DNA from: Myxococcus virescens
GTDB taxonomy: Bacteria; Myxococcota; Myxococcia; Myxococcales; Myxococcaceae
Length of the DNA stretch: 64,000 nucleotides
Direction: 5' to 3'
Assembly (NCBI RefSeq): GCF_900101905.1
Contig: NZ_FNAJ01000019.1
Coordinates: forward strand, 84,147-148,146
Shown: positions 26,334-35,234 of the stretch, piece by piece
Layout: each line of letters starts with the position of its first letter
Numbering within the stretch: position 1 is the stretch's first letter
Program-made: the position numbers and the translations under genes
Notes under the pieces: model-generated
What the model saw: the letters and a program-made list of their open reading frames with translations, nothing else
What the model was told of the DNA's origin: nothing
Databases searched by the model: none

Positions 26334-27776
26334 TCAGCGGTACGCAGTAAAGCGCCCTCGCGCCATGAAAACGTTCTCGTCATCGATAATGACTTGCGTG
26401 CTTGCATCTGTGCGCCAGACATCGATGAGTTCCAGCACTCGCGTGGAGGTGAGGGGCCAGACGTCACCATGCGGAGGCTTCTCGACGAGCACCCATTCAT
26501 GGGCGCGCCCCTCGTCCGGCTGTGGGCCACCCACGGCGTATATCTCGCTGCGGTCCGCCAGCAAGGCGACAAGGTTGCTGCTCAGCAGCGCCGAGCCCTC
26601 GCTGCGCTGGGTGAGCATGTCCACGCCCCGAGAGAGGCTCGCCAGTCGCTCCGGTGTCCTGGGACAATGACGCGGGGAGGTCTGGGGAGAGACAAGCGTG
26701 CTCGTGAGCTTCCGCAGGTTCGGCTCGTTGCTGGCGAGGAGCACCACGCTGGTGGAGGCGATGACCCACCAGGGAGGGCTCCGGGTGCGGAGGACAGGCA
26801 GGAAGCCCATGAGCGCCGCGGCGACAACCGGTACGCCATAGTGAAACCGCCAGGCCATGCCGAGGAAGCGGATGCCCAGCATCGGGAGCAGGACCAGCAG
26901 CCAGGTCCAGTCGGGCCGCAGCCGTTCACGCCATGCCCAGACTCCCAGTGGGACGAACAGCAGCGTCAGGGTGCCGATGCGCGACACATGAGGCGGAGCC
27001 AGACGGAGCGAGAGATAGTGGAACCAGCCTCCCTCCATCCCCTGTCTGAGGCGGAAGGTGTAGTCCACGGTGGGGCCCAGGAGCCAAGGGCGCAGCCCGT
27101 AGACCCATGCGAGCCAGGCGAGCGACAGCGCCCCCACGAATGTCGCGAGGCGTCGCTCCCCCCGGAGGACCAGCGCGAGGGTCAGCATGACGCCTCCGAA
27201 AGCGAACTCCTCCTTGCAGGCAAACAGGAGGACCAGCGACGCCAGGAGCAATCCTTGGCGGCGCAGATGGAAGGCCAATCCCGTCAGCACCCAGGGCAGC
27301 ACGGACCACGTCGTCGGGTGGACGGGGAACTTCATGGCCTCCACCATGCTGGGACTCAGCAGCAGGAGTGCCGCGAGCAGAACCAAGGCATTGCGGCTCA
27401 GCAACCCCTTCAAGTGGAGCCAGAGCAGGGGGGCCACGGTGAGCAGCACGAAGAGTGCCTCGACGGCCAACGCGGCCCACATGGGTGGGATTATCCACGC
27501 CAGAGGATGTGCCACCCAGAGGATGGGGTCGAAGTGGTCGTTGAAGATGAAGACCTGCCGCGCGCTGATCCACGGGTTGGGCTCCGCCAACGACAAGCGC
27601 GCCACTGCCTGGGAATAGATACCCAGGTCGAAGTTCGGGAAGCATCCCTGCGCGGCCTGAAGCCAGACAGGGACTACGACGAACACCCCCCAGATGAGGA
27701 CCACGAGAAGCAGGGCCATGGCCCCCAACCCGTGCCGCACGCGTCCGGGGCTCGAATCACTGGTGGAAGGAACCAT
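26334..27776 (-). CDS. polytopic membrane protein, DUF2079-like
   Basis: 480 residues from the ATG at 27776; a TTG nine codons earlier is possible. About ten membrane helices start with MALLLVVLIWGVFVVVPVWL. A periplasmic loop contains FPNFDLGIYSQAVARLS and FNDHFDPILWVAHPLAW, the hallmark acidic/His loop of DUF2079, a GT-C-like glycosyltransferase-type family. A soluble C-terminal part follows (SSNLVALLADRSEIYAVGG). Related proteins are presumed to move a sugar from a lipid carrier, but activity is uncharacterised. No operon partner. Confidence 0.85.
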   Translation of the reverse strand: MVPSTSDSSPGRVRHGLGAMALLLVVLIWGVFVVVPVWLQAAQGCFPNFDLGIYSQAVARLSLAEPNPWISARQVFIFNDHFDPILWVAHPLAWIIPPMWAALAVEALFVLLTVAPLLWLHLKGLLSRNALVLLAALLLLSPSMVEAMKFPVHPTTWSVLPWVLTGLAFHLRRQGLLLASLVLLFACKEEFAFGGVMLTLALVLRGERRLATFVGALSLAWLAWVYGLRPWLLGPTVDYTFRLRQGMEGGWFHYLSLRLAPPHVSRIGTLTLLFVPLGVWAWRERLRPDWTWLLVLLPMLGIRFLGMAWRFHYGVPVVAAALMGFLPVLRTRSPPWWVIASTSVVLLASNEPNLRKLTSTLVSPQTSPRHCPRTPERLASLSRGVDMLTQRSEGSALLSSNLVALLADRSEIYAVGGPQPDEGRAHEWVLVEKPPHGDVWPLTSTRVLELIDVWRTDASTQVIIDDENVFMARGRFTAYR

Positions 27777-28204
27777 GGCGCCAAGTCGAGGCGATGTTGG
27801 CAACGGTCGTGGGCTCGTGCCGACTATCGCTCTCCTACGGTGTCAGGTCCCACAGGCAGTGTCACGGCGTTGGACGAAGGGGACCGCCGGAACAGAGCCA
27901 TGCGTCCTTGTCAAACTGCGTCGGGACGTGGTTGAGCAACAGCAGAACCCGGACTGGGCCTTTGGCGACTCCTCGGTGCGTGCAGTGACAGTCAATTATC
28001 ACCCTGGCTGTAATAGCGCGTCCATCCCGCCCGGACGCCGGGAACGAGGCGTCGGCTTCCCGTCAATCCGAGAGCAGAGCGCCCGGGAAATGTCCCACGG
28101 AATGAGGGCCATGCGTCTCGCTTTGGGGGACGAGCCTCCCCCAACGCCCGTACCGGGCGAGACTGACGATGGGGCGGGTATCGGCCCAGGGGTGAGGTCC
28201 GTCC
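27777..28204. other. 428-base intergenic stretch between divergent genes
   Basis: It lies between the divergently read DUF2079-like and cassette B sigma genes, so it should hold both promoters. The sequence around 27985-28015 (gacagtcaattatcaccctggctgtaatagcg) is the most AT-rich part. No gene and no recognised repeat. Confidence 0.5.
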
Positions 28205-28756
28205 GTGCGCAAGCCGGTGAACGAGGTCGAGCAGACCGAGGGCTACTACCGTCGCTACGGTGAGGCCGTGCATCGGCGTTGCCTGCGCCTGCTCGGCGAC
28301 GAGGCGCTGGCCTGGGATTCGACGCAGGAGGTGTTCCTGCGCGTCCACGCGAACTTGAAGCCGCTTCGCGCCGCAGGCTCTCCGTTGTCGTGGCTGCTCA
28401 CCGTGACGGACCGACAGTGCTTCTCGGTGCTGCGCCGCCGGCGCACCGAGGCCTCCCTCGCGCTGACGCGACTGGCGCCGCTTCCGGAGGCCATCGCTTC
28501 CCCAGAGGCCGCGCTGGAGCGGCTGCTGGTGGATGCGGACCTGGTGAGGCGCGTCCTCGCCCACTGCCCGGAAGACGTCCAGCGCGTCGTGGCCCACCGC
28601 TTCATCGATGAGCTGGAGCAGGAGCAGATCGCCGCGCTGCTCGACGTCTCGCGCAAGACGGTGCAGCGCAAGTTGCAGACCTTCTTCGACACCGCGCGGC
28701 GGCTCCTGGACGTCGCCCCCCGTCTTGAGCCGAGAAAGGGAACGGCCCCCGCATGA
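28205..28756 (+). CDS. ECF-type RNA polymerase sigma factor, cassette B
   Basis: 183 residues from the GTG at 28205. Region 2 is DSTQEVFLRVHANLKPLRAAGSPLSWLLTVTDRQ. Region 4 is EQEQIAALLDVSRKTVQRKLQTFFDTARR. Its stop overlaps the next gene by four bases (ATGA). The layout sigma, anti-sigma, caspase, lipoprotein repeats that of cassette A on the other strand, though the sigma factors are only distantly alike. Confidence 0.9.
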   Translation: MRKPVNEVEQTEGYYRRYGEAVHRRCLRLLGDEALAWDSTQEVFLRVHANLKPLRAAGSPLSWLLTVTDRQCFSVLRRRRTEASLALTRLAPLPEAIASPEAALERLLVDADLVRRVLAHCPEDVQRVVAHRFIDELEQEQIAALLDVSRKTVQRKLQTFFDTARRLLDVAPRLEPRKGTAPA

Positions 28757-29523
28757 GCCCCTCCTCCATTCCTCGCTTCCCAGGCGTACCGGACCTCATG
28801 CTGGAGCGCTACCTGTGTGACGAACTCTCCGCGGAAGAGGCCCGGCGCGTGGAGGAGGCGGTGCGCGTTTCGCCCGCGCTGTCGGCGTACCTGCGCGAGC
28901 GACGGGCCGAGAAGGCCGCATTCTCCCTCGTGCGTCCCTTCGGTCCGATGCGGGCGCGGCTGGAGGCGCCGCGTCCGAGCCGCTGGCGCAGGCTCTGGCG
29001 CTGGAGCCAGCCCGTGCTGGTGCTTGGCGTGGTGCTCGCGGCGGTGCTGCCACGGCTCGTCACGTTCGAGGAGGTGGAGCGGGTGCGCGTGCGCGGCGGC
29101 CTCACCGCGCGGGTGCTCGTCAAGCGAGGCGAGGCCGTCTTCGAGCAGGGGCCCGGCGTGGTGCTGCGCTCCGGCGACCGCGTCCGTGTGGAGGTGGAGG
29201 ACGCGGAGGGCGGCGCGCTCTATGTGCTGGCGCTGAGTGAGCGAGGCCGCGTCACGCCACTCCAGGGTTTTCCGACCACGGGCGGGGCGCTGACCCTGGG
29301 GCCGGGGCGGTGGGTGTTGCCCGGGAGCCTGGAACTGGACGATGCCCCCGAGCAGGAGGCGTTGGTGATGGTGCTTGCGGCCGACGCCAGGGATGCACCT
29401 TCGCCCGAGGCCGTCCAACGCTGGCTGGAGCAGGCGGCGCGGGAAGTCGATTTCCCGCCGACACTCACGCCGCTCCCCGGCACCCGCCATGCCTTGCGTG
29501 CGCTGCCCAAGGAGCTGCCGTGA
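28753..29523 (+). CDS. membrane anti-sigma-factor-like protein, cassette B
   Basis: 256 residues. The N-terminus (MLERYLCDELSAEEARRVEEAVR) matches the helical zf-HC2-like anti-sigma fold, without a full zinc site. A membrane helix lies at about residues 86-101 (PVLVLGVVLAAVLPRL). The exported part is DUF4384-like (VVLRSGDRVRVEVEDAEGGALYVLALSERG). It overlaps the sigma gene at its start and the caspase-like gene at its end (GTGA). Confidence 0.8.
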   Translation: MSPSSIPRFPGVPDLMLERYLCDELSAEEARRVEEAVRVSPALSAYLRERRAEKAAFSLVRPFGPMRARLEAPRPSRWRRLWRWSQPVLVLGVVLAAVLPRLVTFEEVERVRVRGGLTARVLVKRGEAVFEQGPGVVLRSGDRVRVEVEDAEGGALYVLALSERGRVTPLQGFPTTGGALTLGPGRWVLPGSLELDDAPEQEALVMVLAADARDAPSPEAVQRWLEQAAREVDFPPTLTPLPGTRHALRALPKELP

Positions 29524-31115
29524 GTGCCCGAGACTCGCGCGTGCTCGGCGCGCTGCTCGTCCTGCTCTCCGTTTCGGCCGCGAGCGCGGAGAGCCGGTTC
29601 TCCATCAGCGTGGGACACAACCTGGGCCTGGACTCGGATGAGCCCCTGCGCTGGGCTCAGCAGGATGCCGAGCGCATGGACGCGGTCTTCGGCCAGCTTG
29701 GCGGCGTGCCCGAGGACCGCCGCCTGCTCCTGCGCGGTGAGTCGGTCTCGAATCTCCGGCTGGGACTGGCGCGGATGCGAGGCCGCCTCGAGGAGGCGCG
29801 GCGCGCCGGAGAGCGCACGCTGCTGTTCTTCTTCTTCTCGGGGCACGGCGACGAGGCCTCGCTGCGCCTGGGAGGCGAGGCCCTCCCGCTCGCGGAGCTG
29901 CAGCGGCTGCTGGCCGAGGTCCCGGCCACCGTCACCGTCGCCATTCTAGACGCCTGTCACAGTGGCGCGCTCGTGCGCGGCCGGTCCAAGGGGCTCAAGT
30001 CCGCGCCCGCCTTCGATGTCTCCTTCCTCCGGCAGGTGGGGCCGGAGGGCCGCGTGTTCATCGCCTCCGCCGGGGCACACGAGGTGGCGCAGGAGTCGGA
30101 CAGCCTCCGGGGCTCGTTCTTCACGCACCACCTGATTTCGGGCCTGCGGGGCGCGGCGGATGTGGACGGCGATGGCCGCGTCTCGCTCACGGAAGCGTAT
30201 GCCCACGTCTATCATCGCACGCTCGCGGGCTCGCATGCCTCCACGGCGGCGGTGCAGCACCCGGAGCTGTCCAGTCAGCTCGCGGGAGAAGGGGACCTGT
30301 TCCTCACCACGCTCTCGCGGGCCCATGCGCGGCTCGAGCTCCCCGCCGCGGTGGGGGACAGCGTCGTGCTCGTGGACGAGCGCACGCTGCACGTGATGGC
30401 GGAGGTGGCGCCCCGGGCCGAGGACCCGGTGAGCGTCGCACTGCCCTCGGGCCGCTACCGCGTGCAGGTGCGGCGCGGCCCCCAGGTTCTCTATGGCAAG
30501 GTGTACCTGCCCTGGGGCGAGAAGCAGCGCTTGAATCCCGAGTCCCTGGAGGTTCGCACGTTGGCCCTGCACCAGCGGAAGGGCGCGCTCCTGGACGCCA
30601 GCACCTGGCGACTTCAAGCGGCGCTGGGCGCTGGGCGCTCCTCGACGCAACTGGGAGGCTGGGGACCGCAGGTGGGCGTGCTGCTCGCGCGCGAGGGCCC
30701 TGGAGGACGGGGGTTGTCCTTCCTCGGGGGCCTCACGCTGGGCGCCACCCGGGGCTCCACGGCCGCGCAGAAGCTCGAGCAAGTCGAGATTGGGCTGTGG
30801 AGTGGCCTGGGCCTGGCCGGCTCGGTGGGGCGCGTCTGGGCGGGCGCCCACGCGGGCGTCGGCGTGCTGGGGCTGGTCCAGCGCGCGACGAGCCCGGATG
30901 CGGAGCGGCGCCGGGAGGTGGGGTTGCCCGCGTCGCGGACGCGCGCGGGCGCGGGAGCCGCCATCCTCGCCACGCTCTCCGCCGAGGTGCCGGTGAGCGC
31001 GAGCACGGGCCTCTTCGCCCGGCTGGGCGGCCATGTCGCGTTGATGCGCGAGGACGACGAGCTCAGGACGCAACTCGCACCACAACTGATGCTCGGTTGC
31101 ACCTGGGGACTGTGA
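29520..31115 (+). CDS. exported caspase-like protein with C-terminal beta-rich region, cassette B
   Basis: 531 residues from the GTG at 29520 (GTGA overlap); the frame is open upstream but overlaps the anti-sigma gene. A cleavable signal peptide (ALLVLLSVSAASA) precedes the caspase-like domain. The dyad is His109 in LFFFFSGHGD and Cys146 in AILDACHSGA. An EF-hand-like DVDGDGRVSLTEAY follows. The last 170 residues are beta-rich with repeated GxGLAGSVG/GAHAGVGVLG strands. This matches the cassette A product in architecture, with a cleavable signal instead of a lipobox. A periplasmic protease role is inferred. Confidence 0.87.
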   Translation: MSARDSRVLGALLVLLSVSAASAESRFSISVGHNLGLDSDEPLRWAQQDAERMDAVFGQLGGVPEDRRLLLRGESVSNLRLGLARMRGRLEEARRAGERTLLFFFFSGHGDEASLRLGGEALPLAELQRLLAEVPATVTVAILDACHSGALVRGRSKGLKSAPAFDVSFLRQVGPEGRVFIASAGAHEVAQESDSLRGSFFTHHLISGLRGAADVDGDGRVSLTEAYAHVYHRTLAGSHASTAAVQHPELSSQLAGEGDLFLTTLSRAHARLELPAAVGDSVVLVDERTLHVMAEVAPRAEDPVSVALPSGRYRVQVRRGPQVLYGKVYLPWGEKQRLNPESLEVRTLALHQRKGALLDASTWRLQAALGAGRSSTQLGGWGPQVGVLLAREGPGGRGLSFLGGLTLGATRGSTAAQKLEQVEIGLWSGLGLAGSVGRVWAGAHAGVGVLGLVQRATSPDAERRREVGLPASRTRAGAGAAILATLSAEVPVSASTGLFARLGGHVALMREDDELRTQLAPQLMLGCTWGL

Positions 31116-31271
31116 CGTCTGGAGCCATGTCCCACGGCGCGCTGTTCGCGCGTCTCCTTGCTCGCATCGACCCGGTGGCCCGAGCGCTTCCGAAGCAAGG
31201 CGTGCGTGTCTCCCGGCTGATGCCTGTCACGTGACATGGGATTGCTCCCGTGGACCGAGAGGAGAGCCAAT

Positions 31272-32261
31272 ATGACGACGATGGGACGTGGTTTCTGGAA
31301 GTGGGGACTGCTCACGCTGGCGCTGGTGGGATGTGGAGGTGTCCTGGGGGACGAAGCCGAGGACGAGCCGATGCTCACGCTCGAGGGCACGCTCCAAAAC
31401 ACCGCTTCATCCGAGCTGGGCAGTGCCGACCGGCTGCGAGCCGCGCTCCTCTGGGACACCTGGCCCAAGGCCGTCGTGGACTGCATCGTCCAGGGAACGA
31501 CCCCGGGGGGCTTCGCCAATTGCCAGCGGCTGAGCCCCAAGTCGTCGTTCCACCACCCTGGGGTGGAAGTCCAGGTGGACGGCCGCTTCCCCAACACCTT
31601 CAGCATGCCCCTCCGTCGCCTGCCGGAGCCTGGAGCACTGATGGGGGAGGAAGGCTCCTGGCTGGGCGTCGCACATGTGCTGGCGTACGTGGACGGCAAC
31701 GGCAACAGGAAGTTGGACCGGGTCTCGAACGAGGCCACTTCGAGCACGGACATCGTCGTCGGGTTTCAAGAGGGCTTCAGCGAAGACTCGACGGAGACCT
31801 CCAGCATCGTGTATCGCGAGGGCGCGCTCCACCCGATCTTCAACAAGATGTTCCCGAACTGCCCAGAGGTTCCTCAGGGGTACTCGGTGCTGACGGTGCG
31901 TTACACGTCCACCTCCGAGGAGTGCTTCCTGAAGACGCGCAAGGTGGACCTGAACATCATCCTGGAGGCGCAAGAGGCCTTCCAGGAGCTCGCTTGTGTT
32001 CAGCCCAACGCCTTGGTCCTCATTGACACGGTGCGCGCCTCGACCCAAGGGCCGCCCCCTCCGGGGAGCACCCAGCGCTGCGGCACGTATGTGTATGCCG
32101 CGTCGCGCCTCGAGCAGGTGTTGTATGTGAACCCCCATCCGGAGCGCTTCTGCTCCACCGCGAACACGGTGGCGTACACGTTGCGTGACTACTGGGATGG
32201 CACTTGGGATGACCGGGACTCGCCGCCTTCCTGGTGGCCCTGCCCGGTGACCACGCCCTGA
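31272..32261 (+). CDS. lipoprotein of unknown function, downstream of cassette B
   Basis: 329 residues from the ATG at 31272 (GAGGAGAG upstream). A lipobox signal is LTLALVGCGG. The mature part has about eight cysteines (VDCIVQG, NCQRL, FPNCPEV, EECFLK, QRCGTY, RFCSTAN, WPCPV) and an Asp-rich calcium-loop-like DGNGNRKLDRVS. It starts 156 bases after the caspase-like gene, so it may be a separate unit. It occupies the same place as the lipoprotein of cassette A but does not resemble it. Confidence 0.8.
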   Translation: MTTMGRGFWKWGLLTLALVGCGGVLGDEAEDEPMLTLEGTLQNTASSELGSADRLRAALLWDTWPKAVVDCIVQGTTPGGFANCQRLSPKSSFHHPGVEVQVDGRFPNTFSMPLRRLPEPGALMGEEGSWLGVAHVLAYVDGNGNRKLDRVSNEATSSTDIVVGFQEGFSEDSTETSSIVYREGALHPIFNKMFPNCPEVPQGYSVLTVRYTSTSEECFLKTRKVDLNIILEAQEAFQELACVQPNALVLIDTVRASTQGPPPPGSTQRCGTYVYAASRLEQVLYVNPHPERFCSTANTVAYTLRDYWDGTWDDRDSPPSWWPCPVTTP

Positions 32262-32384
32262 GGTCACGACCGCAAGGGGGCAGGCGCGCTGCCCCCTTCG
32301 CGGCCTGGTTCTCCTGTCGCTGGCGGTCCGCTGCCGAGCGCTCTTGCGGAAGAGCCGAAGCCGTGATGGCCTTGGGGGCTTCGC

Positions 32385-33236
32385 CTAGTTGAGCTCAAAC
32401 TCAATCGGATAGTGGTCGCTCACCAACTTCATTGAATCCGTAGTCAGATTGAACTTGGTGTCAAGGTACACGGTGCGCCCCTTCGCGGCATGCGCGCGCA
32501 GCTTATCGCCTGCCACGACGGCTCGGTCGTAAGGGCAACTCGCCTTGCCGACAGAGGACTTGGTGTCGTCCCCGATGAGCCAGGTGAAGCGAGAGTCCGA
32601 ACGCAGGGGATTCGTCTCCCAATACTTCTTGGCAAAGTAGCTACAGCCTGCTTGCCAGTCCCCCATGAGGATGCCGTTCTTGATGTTCCAGCGCTTTGCC
32701 GCGTCGTCGTAGACCTTCACCAGGGAGCCTATTTCTGCGACCGCCGCCGAGGACTCCGCGTGGAGTGGAACGACGAAAAAATTCTTCGCGGTTGCCTGGG
32801 TGGTGCTGAACCTGACGACGAATGGTTCGCGTGCGAAGAGGTCGGCGGAGTCGGCATAGTGGTAGCTGTCGACCATCTTGAGCGCGCTCTTCTTGTAAAT
32901 AAAAGCGTATTGCTCCGTTGTATTTGCCCGACCCAGACGATTGCTTACGAGGATGCTGTATGCGTTGCCTGTCGCAGCGTTGAGTTGCTTCATGAGGGCC
33001 GTCGTCGCGATGTCGGTCGGATCTCTGATTTCCTGGACAAGGATGAGGTCGTACTGCTTGACGGTATCCACGATGACTCTCATGACGTCCGCGTTCATCA
33101 CCTTCTTTTGACCGAAGACCTGGATATTCCAACTCGCTACTTTGATGGCAGCCGAAGCTTCCCTGGCCCATGTCATCAGGCCCAGGACGAAAAATGTTGC
33201 GACGAAGGTGCGTGTGAAGGTCTTCAGGGCAAGCAT
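32385..33236 (-). CDS. secreted DNase I-like endonuclease/exonuclease/phosphatase family protein
   Basis: 283 residues from the ATG at 33236 (AAAGGA nine bases upstream); the ATG at 33254 is an alternative. The signal peptide ends AREASA. Family motifs in order are KVASWNIQVFG, LVQEIRDP (metal Glu), VVPLHAES (catalytic His), LMGDWQAG (GDxN-like, with Gln after Trp) and SDHYPIEFEL (catalytic Asp-His). Members hydrolyse phosphodiesters, and secreted forms degrade DNA. Codon use is less GC-extreme than its neighbours, which suggests acquisition. A repeat that looks like an IS end lies about 60 bases upstream. Confidence 0.88.
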   Translation of the reverse strand: MLALKTFTRTFVATFFVLGLMTWAREASAAIKVASWNIQVFGQKKVMNADVMRVIVDTVKQYDLILVQEIRDPTDIATTALMKQLNAATGNAYSILVSNRLGRANTTEQYAFIYKKSALKMVDSYHYADSADLFAREPFVVRFSTTQATAKNFFVVPLHAESSAAVAEIGSLVKVYDDAAKRWNIKNGILMGDWQAGCSYFAKKYWETNPLRSDSRFTWLIGDDTKSSVGKASCPYDRAVVAGDKLRAHAAKGRTVYLDTKFNLTTDSMKLVSDHYPIEFELN

Positions 33237-33293
33237 GATGTTTCGTCCTTTCATTGCTCCTGCAGCAAGAGCGCTCAGGCTGGAAGTATGCGC

Positions 33294-33361
33294 CGGCACC
33301 GCGGATTCCGTACTGCTGATTCCCAACCCTGAGCTGTCCGATTTGACGGGGGCAACTCCAG
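33294..33361. repeat. second copy of the ~65-base dispersed repeat, probable IS end
   Basis: Same orientation as the copy at 4425-4492. The inner 37 bases (33325-33361) are identical and the outer part is diverged. It sits immediately upstream of the DNase gene, so it may contribute or disrupt its promoter. Confidence 0.6.
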
Positions 33362-33467
33362 AGGCTTGGTCCCGAATTCCAGCAAACGCGATGCCAGGAG
33401 TGTCGTTGACTGCTGCTCGACCGGAGGCGCTGTTTGGAAGTCCGGCGTCTGCTGTGGCAACGCGGCT

Positions 33468-33502
33468 GTTGACACGTCAGCCCCTGAATGTGACGTGTCA
33501 AC
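33468..33502. repeat. perfect inverted repeat, 12-base arms
   Basis: GTTGACACGTCA at 33468-33479 and TGACGTGTCAAC at 33491-33502, separated by 11 bases. It could be an operator, a recombination site or two abutting IS ends. It lies between the repeat and the IS3-type element. Confidence 0.6.
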
Positions 33503-33663
33503 TTTGATCTGCCCCCGTTCTTCGGGCCACGAGTTACGAGAGTCCTGCGGAGCTGCTGAAGCCGTGCTTGGAGGAGGTTGACCGGAGTCGGCATGGGCGC
33601 GACGAACTCCGACTGAGAGTCCCCCGCTTTCGTGGCCACCCCGATGTAATCGAAGGGTGTTTG

Positions 33664-33972
33664 ATGTCGGAGAGCGAGAAGAAGCAGAGGCGGCAGTGGT
33701 GTAGCTTCGGCCTGGAGTTCAAGGCCGGGGCGGGGAAGCTGGTACTGGAGGAGGGCACGTCCGTCGCGGAGGTCGCGCGGAACCTGGACCTGACCGAGAC
33801 CGTTTTCCGCAGATGGGTGGAGCAGGCCAAGACGGACTGGGGCCAGGGCAAGCCGGGCGCCCTCATCAGCGAAGAGCGGGTGGAGTTCACCCAGTTGCGC
33901 AAGCTCGTGCGCCAGCTCGAAATGGAGAAGGAGTTGCTAAACAATGCGGCGGCCTTCTTCGGAGGGAGATGA
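33664..33972 (+). CDS. IS3-family transposase OrfA
   Basis: 102 residues from the ATG at 33664. A helix-turn-helix (GTSVAEVARNLDLTETVFRRWV) is followed by a leucine-zipper-like helix (EFTQLRKLVRQLEMEKELLNNA). It overlaps OrfB by 29 bases in the -1 frame, as expected for IS3 elements that fuse OrfA and OrfB by frameshifting. It looks intact, but its partner is broken. Confidence 0.85.
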   Translation: MSESEKKQRRQWCSFGLEFKAGAGKLVLEEGTSVAEVARNLDLTETVFRRWVEQAKTDWGQGKPGALISEERVEFTQLRKLVRQLEMEKELLNNAAAFFGGR

Positions 33973-34510
33973 AGTGAAGTTCCGCTTCATCCACGCGAAG
34001 AAGGCCGCACTGTCGGTAGCCTTCATCTGCCGCCAACTGGACGTCTCCCGCTCTGGCTATTATGCCTGGGCGAAGAGTCCCGAGTCGCAACGTAAGAAGA
34101 GCGACCGTGAGCTGAAAGTGGAGGTGGGGGCCATTTTCCAGGAGAGCCGCGGCACCTACGGCAGCCGGCACGTCCATGCGGAGATGCGCGCACGGGGCCG
34201 TCGCAGCTCCGAGAAGCGTGTCGCGCGCCACATGCGGCAGGAGGGTCTGGCGGCCCGCCGAAGGCGCCCCTCGTACGGACCACCGACAGCATGCACGCCC
34301 ATCCCGTCGCTCCCAATATCGTGGCTCGTGACTTCCGGCCTCCGGGGCTCAACCGCACCTGGGCGGGCGATATCACCTACGTGTGGACTGCTGAGGGCTG
34401 GCTCTATCTGGCCGTGGCGCTGAACCTCTTCAGCCGTCGCGTCGTGGGCTGGAGCATGGCGGAGCACATCGACCGCCACTTGGTTCTCGCCGCTCTCGGC
34501 ATGGCGCTCA
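33944..34510 (+). pseudogene. IS3-family transposase OrfB, frameshifted and truncated
   Basis: The first part reads normally (KAALSVAFICRQLDVSRSGYYAWAKSPES, then RGTYGSRHVHAEM). Near 34270-34280 one base is missing and the frame moves to TTDSMHAHPVAPNIVARDFR, then NRTWAGDITYVWT with the first catalytic Asp. Similarity stops after LVLAALGMALTG at about 34510, where an IS91-type fragment begins. The second Asp and the Glu are lost. Confidence 0.8.
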
Positions 34511-34513
34511 CAG

Positions 34514-34710
34514 GTGTTGTATGCGGCGGTGAGGGAGAGCTTGGCCACTCTGCTGGCAGAGGCGAGCGAGGTGGGGCACGGCCTGCCCCGGTATGTGGAG
34601 CGGGACTGCGCCTCGTGCCTGGAGTGTGACGTGCTGGCGCATGGCTTTGCGCGGGTGTGCTGCGGGAGCTGCAGGGACGAGCTGTTCGCCGCATTATCAA
34701 GGCGCGGTGA
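34514..34710 (+). pseudogene. IS91-family transposase fragment (zinc-binding N-terminal part)
   Basis: About 65 residues (YAAVRESLATLLAEASEVGHG, then YVERDCASCLECDVLAHGFARV and CCGSCRDELFA) match the zinc-binding start of IS91-type rolling-circle transposases. The Cys-rich stretch is cut after RRGEP, and the catalytic Tyr region is absent. Confidence 0.7.
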
Positions 34711-34842
34711 GCCCGCCTCTATCTTCGTGGCTGGCCGATCACTTCGTCACCGCCATGCTCCCAATCATGTGATATGAAGTCCCCGGCATGCCTGTAAATG
34801 CCGTGAAACCAGTTCAGGCAGAACCAGCCGAGGGAGGATGCG

Positions 34843-35226
34843 ATGAAGAAGCTGATTTTCGTAGTGGCACTGGTCGCGGGGGCGACGACGGCGGTGGCGG
34901 GCATGGTCGGCGGTAACCAAGTCATCATCTCGACGGACAGCTCCGGCCAGCTCGAGGCCAAAGGCACCTTCTACAGCGTGCGGAACAGCTCGGACACGGT
35001 CCAGTATATCGGATGCTCGCTCTACGCTTATGATACGGGCAGCCACTCCGCTACGTGTTACGCCAGGTCGGCCACCGCCGAGTACGTTTCCTGCCACACC
35101 AGCGATGCGAATATGCTGAGCGTGGTCAAGACACTCAATCCCGCGTCCTATCTCTACTTCGTTGTAAACGCGAATGGGTCCTGCGACCGCGTCATCACTG
35201 TGAACGCTTCCTACAATCTTCCGTAG
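34843..35226 (+). CDS. small secreted protein of unknown function
   Basis: 127 residues with a textbook signal peptide (MKKLIFVVALVAGATTAVAG) and a GGGAGGATGCG leader. The mature part is beta-rich with four Cys (YIGCSLYAYD, SATCYARS, YVSCHTSD, GSCDRV), probably two disulfides, and many Ser/Thr/Tyr. No family recognised. The next gene starts 8 bases after its stop. Confidence 0.75.
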   Translation: MKKLIFVVALVAGATTAVAGMVGGNQVIISTDSSGQLEAKGTFYSVRNSSDTVQYIGCSLYAYDTGSHSATCYARSATAEYVSCHTSDANMLSVVKTLNPASYLYFVVNANGSCDRVITVNASYNLP

Positions 35227-35234
35227 GAATCCAC

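Larger units (their letters stand above)
33237..33663. other. 427-base stretch between the DNase gene and the IS3-type element
   Basis: No gene. It holds the second copy of the 65-base repeat, a perfect 12-base inverted repeat and, after about 33500, sequence ending in tttgatctgcccccgttc that resembles an IS3-family terminus. Confidence 0.5.
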
